From Mycolicibacterium sp. CR10 (GTDB taxonomy: Bacteria > Actinomycetota > Actinomycetes > Mycobacteriales > Mycobacteriaceae): DNA of 64,000 nt. The position numbers were made by a program, and so were the translations under genes. The stretch covers positions 1 to 64,000 of the forward strand of contig NZ_STGE01000021.1 in NCBI RefSeq assembly GCF_005222675.1, given 5' to 3'. Position 1 is the stretch's first letter. Each line of letters begins with the position of its first letter. Shown in pieces: positions 57,741 through 64,000 of this stretch. Below the pieces are notes generated by a model, which saw only the letters and a list, made by a program, of their open reading frames with translations, ran no database searches and was not told the origin of the DNA.

Positions 57741-59267
57741 GTGACACCCCCCGATTCCCACCCCGATGCTCCAGAAGCCCGCGACGACGTTCCCGAGCAG
57801 TTCCGGATTCGCCAGGCCAAGCGTGAGCGGCTGTTGGCCGAGGGACGTGAGCCCTACCCCGTCGAGGTGGCCCGGACCCACAGCCTGGCCGCGGTCCGTG
57901 AGGCGTACCCGGACCTCGAGGCGAACACGGAAACGGGCCAGCAGGTCGGGGTCGCGGGCCGGGTGATCTTCGCCAGGAACTCCGGCAAGCTCTGCTTTGC
58001 GACCCTGCAGGAGGGGGACGGGGCTCAGCTGCAGGTCATGATCAGCCTCGACGGTGTCGGGCAGGAGTCGCTCGACGCGTGGAAGGCCGACGTCGATCTG
58101 GGCGATATCGTGTTCGTTCAGGGTGAGGTGATCAGCTCCCGCCGCGGCGAACTCTCTGTGCTCGCGGATTCCTGGCAAATGGCCTCGAAAGCATTGAGGC
58201 CACTACCTGTCGCCCATAAGGAACTGAGCGAAGAGGCCAGGGTGCGGCAGCGCTACGTCGACCTGATCGTGCGACCGGAGGCGCGGACGGTCGCCCGGCA
58301 GCGGGTGGCGGTGGTGCGTGGGGTGCGCTCTGCGCTGGAACGTCGCGGATTCCTCGAGGTCGAGACACCGATCCTGCAGACGCTGGCCGGCGGGGCGGCT
58401 GCCCGTCCATTCGTCACGCACTCCAACGCGCTCGACGCGGACCTCTACCTGCGTATCGCGCCGGAACTGTTTCTGAAGCGATGCGTGGTCGGCGGATTCG
58501 ACAGGGTCTTCGAGTTGAATCGGGTGTTCAGAAACGAGGGTGCGGATTCCACCCATTCGCCCGAATTTGCGATGCTCGAGACATATCAGGCGTACGGGAC
58601 CTACGACGATTCTGCGACCATCACGCGCGAAATAATTCAAGAGGTCGCCGATGAGGCGATCGGAACGCGTGAGGTGCCTTTGCCTGACGGCACCGTCTAC
58701 GATCTGGACGGTGAATGGGACTCCATTCAAATGTATCCGTCATTGTCGGACGCGCTCGGAGAAGAGATCACCCCGCAGACCACGGCGGAGAGACTTTGGC
58801 AGATCGCCGACCGCCTGGGTGTCGAGATTCCTCGCGATCGCGGTTTCGGGCACGGCAAATTGGTCGAAGAGCTATGGGAATTCACAGTGGGCGACAAGCT
58901 TTGGGCGCCGACGTTCGTTCGTGACTTTCCCGTGGAGACCACCCCGCTGACACGCGAGCATCGCAGCATCGCCGGTGTCACCGAGAAATGGGATCTCTAC
59001 GTTCGCCATATCGAGCTCGCCACCGGATACTCCGAGCTGATCGATCCGGTGATTCAGCGCGAGAGATTTGAGGCCCAGGCGCGGGCCGCTGCCGCAGGCG
59101 ACGACGAAGCAATGGCGCTTGACGAGGATTTCCTCGCGGCACTCGAGTACGCGATGCCCCCCACCACCGGCACAGGAATGGGTATCGATCGACTGTTGAT
59201 GGCCCTCACAGGCCTGTCGATTAGGGACACAGTTTTGTTCCCTATTGTTCGTCGTCACGGCAACTGA
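57741..59267 (+). CDS. lysS: Lysyl-tRNA synthetase (class II)
   Basis: 508 residues from GTG 57741. The N-terminal OB-fold anticodon domain (about 60-165) has [18 protein letters not shown]. The catalytic domain has motif 1 ([13 protein letters not shown]), motif 2 ([20 protein letters not shown]) and motif 3 ([16 protein letters not shown]). It charges tRNA-Lys. It is the Rv3598c type, without the N-terminal MprF-like domain of LysX. Lsr2 follows 110 bp later. Confidence 0.97.
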   Translation: MTPPDSHPDAPEARDDVPEQFRIRQAKRERLLAEGREPYPVEVARTHSLAAVREAYPDLEANTETGQQVGVAGRVIFARNSGKLCFATLQEGDGAQLQVMISLDGVGQESLDAWKADVDLGDIVFVQGEVISSRRGELSVLADSWQMASKALRPLPVAHKELSEEARVRQRYVDLIVRPEARTVARQRVAVVRGVRSALERRGFLEVETPILQTLAGGAAARPFVTHSNALDADLYLRIAPELFLKRCVVGGFDRVFELNRVFRNEGADSTHSPEFAMLETYQAYGTYDDSATITREIIQEVADEAIGTREVPLPDGTVYDLDGEWDSIQMYPSLSDALGEEITPQTTAERLWQIADRLGVEIPRDRGFGHGKLVEELWEFTVGDKLWAPTFVRDFPVETTPLTREHRSIAGVTEKWDLYVRHIELATGYSELIDPVIQRERFEAQARAAAAGDDEAMALDEDFLAALEYAMPPTTGTGMGIDRLLMALTGLSIRDTVLFPIVRRHGN

Positions 59268-59377
59268 ACCGTCAGCGTTCACCCGTTGTTGAATGGGTGG
59301 CCACTTTATGGCAGATTGGTCCGCGGGGTTTGGGATCTGTCCCAAATAGGTAGCGCGTAGAGAAGGGCAGTGGGGAA

Positions 59378-59719
59378 ATGGCCAAGAAAGTCACCGTTAC
59401 GTTGGTGGATGATTTCGACGGCGAAGGTGCCGCCGACGAGACGGTTGAATTCGGGCTCGACGGGGTGAGCTACGAGATCGACCTTTCTGCCAAGAACGCG
59501 GCCAAGCTCCGCAATGATCTCAAGCAGTGGGTGGACGCAGGCCGTCGCGTGGGTGGCCGTCGGCGTGGCCGTTCGGTCGGTAGCGGACGCGGACGCGCAG
59601 CGATTGACCGCGAGCAGAGCGCAGCAATCAGGGATTGGGCTCGCCGCAACGGTCATAACGTCTCAACTCGCGGCAGAATCCCCGCTGACGTCATTGATGC
59701 GTTCCACGCAGCAACCTAG
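59378..59719 (+). CDS. lsr2: Lsr2 nucleoid-associated xenogeneic silencer
   Basis: 113 residues. The N-terminal dimerisation domain is [20 protein letters not shown], the linker is Arg/Gly-rich, and the C-terminal DNA-binding domain (about 77-113) has the RGR AT-hook-like motif in [16 protein letters not shown]. It binds AT-rich DNA and silences acquired genes. The low-GC left part of the transposon at 1745-2560 would be an obvious target. Ribosome binding site AGAAGGGCAG precedes the ATG. Confidence 0.96.
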   Translation: MAKKVTVTLVDDFDGEGAADETVEFGLDGVSYEIDLSAKNAAKLRNDLKQWVDAGRRVGGRRRGRSVGSGRGRAAIDREQSAAIRDWARRNGHNVSTRGRIPADVIDAFHAAT

Positions 59720-60007
59720 GCGGTAGTTGCCAGCACACTGATTCGGGTTACTTCCGGGATCAGGCGTTCGCTAGCGGCGAACCAGGGTCCGCGCAGGTAC
59801 GGAAACGATTCGGCGGGCCACGGCGTTGTGCGTATCAGCGCCGGGTGACCAGGCCGATTCGTCCACACAGATGTCACTTCCACGTTTTCTGGAAGGGGCG
59901 TCCAGGCGGGGCACCCGGGGCGGCCGCCCATTAGAGTGGACGGCAGGCGCGGAGCACTCCTCTTGTGCAGCGCGCCTACCTATGCGATGGAGAGCAGGTA
60001 ACCACGG

Positions 60008-62557
60008 ATGTTCGAAAGATTCACCGACCGTGCGCGTCGGGTTGTCGTGTTGGCGCAAGAAGAAGCCAGGATGCTCAACCACAACTACATCGGCACCGAG
60101 CACATCCTGCTGGGCCTCATCCACGAGGGTGAAGGCGTAGCCGCCAAGTCACTCGAGTCGCTGGGCATCTCGCTCGAGGGGGTGCGCAGCCAGGTCGAGG
60201 AGATCATCGGCCAGGGGCAGCAGGCGCCGTCCGGCCACATTCCCTTCACCCCGCGCGCCAAGAAGGTGCTGGAGCTCAGTCTGCGCGAGGCACTGCAGCT
60301 GGGCCACAACTACATCGGCACCGAGCACATTCTTCTCGGTCTGATTCGCGAGGGCGAGGGTGTGGCAGCGCAGGTGCTGGTCAAGCTCGGCGCCGAGCTC
60401 ACCCGGGTGCGCCAGCAGGTCATCCAGCTGCTGAGCGGATACCAGGGCAAGGAGACCGCGGAAGCCGGCACCGGCGGGCGCGGCGGCGAGGCGGGAAATC
60501 CGTCGACGTCGCTGGTGCTGGACCAGTTCGGCCGCAACCTGACCGCCGCCGCGATGGAGGGCAAGCTCGACCCCGTCATCGGCCGAGAGAAGGAAATCGA
60601 GCGGGTCATGCAGGTGCTGAGCCGCCGCACCAAGAACAACCCGGTGCTGATCGGCGAGCCCGGCGTCGGCAAGACCGCCGTCGTCGAGGGTCTGGCGCAG
60701 GCCATCGTGCACGGCGACGTGCCCGAGACGCTCAAGGACAAGCAGCTCTACACCCTGGATCTGGGTTCGCTGGTCGCGGGCAGCCGCTACCGCGGTGACT
60801 TCGAGGAGCGCCTGAAGAAGGTGCTCAAGGAGATCAACACCCGCGGCGACATCATCCTGTTCATCGACGAGCTGCACACGCTCGTCGGGGCAGGTGCCGC
60901 CGAGGGCGCGATCGACGCCGCCTCGATCCTGAAGCCCAAGCTGGCGCGTGGCGAGCTGCAGACGATCGGTGCGACCACCCTCGACGAGTACCGCAAGTAC
61001 ATCGAGAAGGACGCCGCGCTGGAGCGCCGCTTCCAGCCGGTCCAGGTCGGCGAGCCGACGGTCGAGCACACCGTCGAGATCCTCAAGGGTCTGCGGGACC
61101 GCTACGAGGCGCACCACCGCGTCTCGATCACCGACGGCGCGATCGTGGCCGCGGCGACGCTGGCCGACCGCTACATCAACGACCGGTTCCTGCCGGACAA
61201 GGCGATCGACCTGATCGACGAGGCCGGTGCCCGGATGCGAATCCGCCGGATGACCGCTCCGCCGGACCTGCGTGAGTTCGACGAGAAGATCGCCGACGCG
61301 CGCCGGGAGAAGGAGTCCGCGATCGACGCGCAGGACTTCGAGAAGGCCGCCAGCCTTCGGGACCGCGAGAAGACACTGGTTGCTCAGCGCGCCGAGCGTG
61401 AGAAGCAGTGGCGCTCAGGCGATCTCGATGTCGTCGCCGAGGTCGACGATGAGCAGATCGCGGAGGTGCTGGGCAACTGGACCGGCATCCCGGTGTTCAA
61501 GCTCACCGAGGAGGAGACCACCCGTCTGCTCCGCATGGAGGACGAGCTGCACAAGCGGATCATCGGGCAGGAGGACGCTGTTCGGGCCGTCTCGAAGGCG
61601 ATCCGCCGCACCCGTGCCGGGCTCAAGGATCCCAAGCGCCCGTCAGGCTCGTTCATCTTCGCCGGCCCGTCCGGTGTCGGTAAGACCGAGCTGTCCAAGG
61701 CGCTGGCGAACTTCCTGTTCGGTGACGACGACGCGCTCATCCAGATCGACATGGGCGAGTTCCACGACCGTTTCACCGCCTCGCGGCTGTTCGGTGCCCC
61801 TCCCGGGTACGTCGGCTACGAGGAGGGCGGCCAGCTCACCGAGAAGGTGCGCCGCAAGCCGTTCAGCGTCGTGCTGTTCGACGAGATCGAGAAGGCGCAC
61901 CAGGAGATCTACAACAGCCTGTTGCAGGTGCTGGAGGACGGTCGGTTGACCGACGGCCAGGGACGCACGGTGGACTTCAAAAACACCGTGTTGATCTTCA
62001 CCTCGAATCTCGGTACCTCCGACATCAGCAAGGCGGTTGGCCTCGGCTTCACCCAGGGTGGCGGCGAGAACAACTACGAGCGGATGAAGCAGAAGGTCAA
62101 CGACGAGCTGAAGAAGCACTTCCGGCCCGAGTTCCTCAACCGGATCGACGACATCATCGTGTTCCACCAGCTGACGCAGGACGAGATCATCAAGATGGTC
62201 GACCTGATGATCGGCCGGGTCTCCAAGCAGTTGAAGACCAAGGACATGACGATGGACCTGACGGACAAGGCCAAGTCGCTGCTGGCCAAGCGCGGGTTCG
62301 ACCCCGTGCTCGGTGCGCGGCCGCTGCGCCGGACCATTCAGCGCGAGATCGAGGACGCGCTGTCGGAGAAGATCCTCTTCGAAGAGGTCGGACCCGGTCA
62401 GAACGTCACCGTCGACGTCGACAACTGGGACGGCGAGGGAGCCGGCGAGGACGCGGTGTTCACGTTCGTCGGCGCCAAGAGGCCGATCGTGAGTGCCGAA
62501 CCGGACCTGGCTCAGGCCGGTGCCGCAGGCACGCCGACCGCGGCCGCTACCGAGTAA
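60008..62557 (+). CDS. clpC1: ATP-dependent Clp protease ATPase ClpC1
   Basis: 849 residues. Two N-terminal Clp_N repeats (about 2-145; [16 protein letters not shown] occurs twice) are followed by the D1 ATPase with GEPGVGKT (about 216-223), the UVR-type coiled-coil middle domain (about 425-460), and the D2 ATPase with GPSGVGKT (about 554-561) plus ClpB-type C-terminal domain. It unfolds substrates for ClpP1P2 and is the target of cyclomarin-type compounds through its N-domain. It is the Rv3596c type. The 288 bp upstream hold no gene and presumably a regulated promoter. Confidence 0.97.
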   Translation: MFERFTDRARRVVVLAQEEARMLNHNYIGTEHILLGLIHEGEGVAAKSLESLGISLEGVRSQVEEIIGQGQQAPSGHIPFTPRAKKVLELSLREALQLGHNYIGTEHILLGLIREGEGVAAQVLVKLGAELTRVRQQVIQLLSGYQGKETAEAGTGGRGGEAGNPSTSLVLDQFGRNLTAAAMEGKLDPVIGREKEIERVMQVLSRRTKNNPVLIGEPGVGKTAVVEGLAQAIVHGDVPETLKDKQLYTLDLGSLVAGSRYRGDFEERLKKVLKEINTRGDIILFIDELHTLVGAGAAEGAIDAASILKPKLARGELQTIGATTLDEYRKYIEKDAALERRFQPVQVGEPTVEHTVEILKGLRDRYEAHHRVSITDGAIVAAATLADRYINDRFLPDKAIDLIDEAGARMRIRRMTAPPDLREFDEKIADARREKESAIDAQDFEKAASLRDREKTLVAQRAEREKQWRSGDLDVVAEVDDEQIAEVLGNWTGIPVFKLTEEETTRLLRMEDELHKRIIGQEDAVRAVSKAIRRTRAGLKDPKRPSGSFIFAGPSGVGKTELSKALANFLFGDDDALIQIDMGEFHDRFTASRLFGAPPGYVGYEEGGQLTEKVRRKPFSVVLFDEIEKAHQEIYNSLLQVLEDGRLTDGQGRTVDFKNTVLIFTSNLGTSDISKAVGLGFTQGGGENNYERMKQKVNDELKKHFRPEFLNRIDDIIVFHQLTQDEIIKMVDLMIGRVSKQLKTKDMTMDLTDKAKSLLAKRGFDPVLGARPLRRTIQREIEDALSEKILFEEVGPGQNVTVDVDNWDGEGAGEDAVFTFVGAKRPIVSAEPDLAQAGAAGTPTAAATE

Positions 62558-62571
62558 CCGAAACAGCGTCG

Positions 62572-62604
62572 AGCGGGCGGTCATCCCTTGGGATGGCCGC
62601 CCGC
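62572..62604 (+). terminator. Strong hairpin terminator after clpC1
   Basis: AGCGGGCGGTCATCCC pairs with GGGATGGCCGCCCGCT (one T-G pair) around a two-base loop, followed by TTTGC. It ends clpC1 15 bp after its stop and isolates the cobalamin-controlled genes. Confidence 0.9.
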
Positions 62605-62639
62605 TTTGCATGTCCCGGTGTCACGGGGCAGGGGCGTCA

Positions 62640-62735
62640 CTTACGATGCTCAGGTAATCGACGGATATCGGAATCTGGTGGAATTCCAGAACGGTCGCGC
62701 CACTGCGAAAGTCAGACCCGATGCCCGTCGCATCT
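62640..62735 (+). promoter_or_regulatory. Cobalamin (B12) riboswitch upstream of cbtB-cbtA
   Basis: The leader holds the class signature: GGTGGAATTCCAG (62677-62689), where the consensus is GGTG-xx-AATCC-xG, followed by GCGCCACTG (62697-62705) of the B12 box. A flanking stem pairs CGACGG (62659-62664) with CCGTCG (62725-62730). It lies 36-130 bases before cbtB, and a Co/B12-related product is encoded next. Edges are approximate. Confidence 0.82.
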
Positions 62736-62770
62736 CTGGCTGGGACGCGAAATCCCGGAAAGGAACCAAA

Positions 62771-62986
62771 GTGACTTCTCCTGACGTCGGCAGGACCCGC
62801 GCGGGTGTCATCGATTTTTCCGGCACCAAAGCTGCGCTGTGGTTGTCGCTGACCGCATTCTTGGCGCTCGTGGTGCTCTACTTCATCGGCATGGACCAGG
62901 GTGCGACGTCAGTGTTCGGTAACAGCACCTACATCCACGAGTTCGTCCACGACGCCCGCCACCTCCTCGGCTTCCCCTGCCACTGA
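62771..62986 (+). CDS. cbtB: CbtB cobalt-transport subunit
   Basis: 71 residues from GTG 62771, behind AAAGGAACC; the frame opens upstream through the riboswitch, so the internal GTG is used. One transmembrane helix (about 22-42) is followed by a C-terminal His-rich end (YIHEFVHDARHLLGFPCH), which is the CbtB metal-binding tail. With CbtA it imports Co2+ for B12. The pair is repressed by B12 in other bacteria through riboswitches, as expected here. Confidence 0.9.
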   Translation: MTSPDVGRTRAGVIDFSGTKAALWLSLTAFLALVVLYFIGMDQGATSVFGNSTYIHEFVHDARHLLGFPCH

Positions 62987-63011
62987 CGACCCGGCAGGAG
63001 ACCAACTAAAA

Positions 63012-63809
63012 ATGGAGAAGCAGATCATTTGGCGCGGCCTGCTGGCCGGCGCCTCAGCGGGCGTGCTCGCGTTCCTGTTCGCCCGGATCTTCGTGGAGCC
63101 CCAGATCGAGCGTGCCATCGGCTACGAAGACGGCGTCGCCTCGGCCCACGAGGCGGTCGAGGCCGCCGCGGGAGCGGGACACAGCCACGGTGGCGAGGGC
63201 GGTGGGTTCACCCGCGCCATCCAGATGAACATCGGCATGGGACTCGGTGTGCTCCTGTTCAGCCTCGCGATCGCCGCCTTGTTCGCCGTCGTGTTCGCGG
63301 TGGCGTACGGCCGGGTCGGCGACATCTCGGCGCGACTGCTGTCGCTCTACGTCGCAGGCGGCATGTTGCTCAGCCTCTACGTCGTGCCGTCGCTGAAGTA
63401 TCCGGCGAGCCCACCGGCGCTGAGCCTGGACGAGACGATCCGGCAGCGCACGCTGCTGTACCTGCTGCTGGTCGTGTTGTCGGTGGCGTTGTTGGTCGGC
63501 GCGGTCTATCTGGGTCGTCGGCTGGTGGCCCGGCTGGGCACCTGGAACGCCGCGCTCGCCGCGGCCGGCGCGTATGTGGTGGCGGTCGCTGTCGTGATGT
63601 TGGTGCTGCCCCCGATCAACGAGACGCCGCGGCCAATGGTCGACGATGCAGGCACCATCGTGTACGAGGGTTTCCCGGCCGACGTGCTCTACGAGTTCCG
63701 CTTGTACTCGTTGGGGACGCAGGTGGTCATCTACGCCACCATCGGGTTGGTGTTCGGTGCACTGGTGTCGCGGCTGCTGGGCGAGCGGAAGCACTCTTTC
63801 GCCGAGTGA
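63012..63809 (+). CDS. cbtA: CbtA cobalt transporter
   Basis: 265 residues from ATG 63012, 25 bp after cbtB. There are about six transmembrane helices with loop His residues (AGAGHSHGGEGGG) and conserved LRSG-less CbtA motifs: GLLAGASAGVLAFLFARIFVEPQIERAI at the start and LPPINETPRPM with FPADVLYEFRLYSLG near the end. It forms the channel part of the CbtAB importer. The stop overlaps the GTG of the following phosphatase gene (GTGA). Confidence 0.9.
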   Translation: MEKQIIWRGLLAGASAGVLAFLFARIFVEPQIERAIGYEDGVASAHEAVEAAAGAGHSHGGEGGGFTRAIQMNIGMGLGVLLFSLAIAALFAVVFAVAYGRVGDISARLLSLYVAGGMLLSLYVVPSLKYPASPPALSLDETIRQRTLLYLLLVVLSVALLVGAVYLGRRLVARLGTWNAALAAAGAYVVAVAVVMLVLPPINETPRPMVDDAGTIVYEGFPADVLYEFRLYSLGTQVVIYATIGLVFGALVSRLLGERKHSFAE

Positions 63810-64000
63810 GCGAGGTCGTCCGGCTGACGCTGGTCTCGCATGCCATGACGGACGCGATGGCAGCCGGACGATTTCCCACCGACGAACCGGTGAACGCGGC
63901 GGGGCGACGGCAAATAGGCACCGGGGTCGAGCTTGGCGTCACCGAGCAGGCGTTTTGCGGTCCCGAACAGCGCGCCTGTCAGACCGCCGAACTGCTCGGC
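63806..64000 (+). CDS. Histidine-phosphatase family protein, 5' part
   Basis: The first 65 codons, from GTG 63806 and coupled to cbtA, run off the window end. LTLVSHAMTDAMAAGRFPTDEPVNAAGRR resembles the start of phosphoglycerate-mutase-like proteins, although the usual RHG is SHA, keeping the His. Linkage to cbtBA suggests a cobalamin-pathway phosphatase such as alpha-ribazole phosphatase, but most of the sequence is not visible. Confidence 0.65.
   Translation, partial: MSEVVRLTLVSHAMTDAMAAGRFPTDEPVNAAGRRQIGTGVELGVTEQAFCGPEQRACQTAELLG

Overview
The window is a high-GC actinobacterial chromosome, almost certainly a fast-growing Mycobacterium (Mycolicibacterium). From about 11.1 kb to the end the gene families and order follow the M. 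tuberculosis Rv3655c to Rv3596c stretch as I remember it: tadE/tadG, a DUF1998 helicase, cspA, topA, a membrane adenylate cyclase, DNA polymerase III delta', tRNA-Thr, galE, ppa, dacB, tilS, hpt, lpqG, ephA, ftsH, folE-P-B-K, panC-D, coaX, lysS, lsr2 and clpC1. The ESX/PE/PPE genes that lie near lpqG and ephA in M. tuberculosis are absent. Environmental-lifestyle genes are present instead: allantoicase, OHCU decarboxylase, a molybdopterin oxidoreductase and cbtBA.

Layout. 1-78: the end of an element truncating tadA. 79-1733: remains of the Tad/Flp pilus locus (3' end of tadA, intact tadB and tadC, 5' part of flp). 1732-11027: a 9.3-kb Tn554-family transposon that splits flp. Its tyrosine recombinases tnpA and tnpB and the accessory gene tnpC form one overlapping minus-strand operon. 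Its cargo is metal-related: a SHOCT membrane protein, a Met-rich cupredoxin, a short isoprenylcysteine-methyltransferase-like protein, a cupin, a CmtR-like ArsR regulator, a CDF-like transporter and a DUF3703 protein. 11028-11809: the 3' half of flp, a tadE whose start is lost or frameshifted, and a tadG-like gene. 11.8-22.8 kb: a PAS-like protein, helicase, cspA, topA, adenylate cyclase, holB and tRNA-Thr. 22.9-32.7 kb: a minus-strand run with a frameshifted carboxymuconolactone decarboxylase and a tightly coupled envelope cluster (Pls/PosA-type NRPS, M1 peptidase, flippase-like protein, GalE, GT-C-like membrane protein). 32.8-34.0 kb: a TerC exporter under a yybP-ykoY (Mn2+) riboswitch. 34-46.4 kb: beta-lactamase-fold hydrolase, ureide catabolism, ppa, dacB, tilS, hpt, Mo-oxidoreductase, lpqG and ephA. 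46.6-56.4 kb: ftsH, folate synthesis and pantothenate/CoA synthesis as one long plus-strand block. 56.4-64 kb: a PLP enzyme, lysS, lsr2, clpC1, then cobalamin-riboswitch-controlled cbtB-cbtA and the start of a histidine phosphatase.

The most interesting signals are these. The flp insertion has 7-bp inverted arms around 6-bp cores, and removing the element restores the pilin frame exactly. The same 7-bp arm lies at the point where tadA is broken, so the Tad locus seems to have been hit twice by related elements. The TerC gene has a riboswitch whose last conserved strand can pair with the ribosome binding site. All family assignments come from reading the translated sequence; no search was run.
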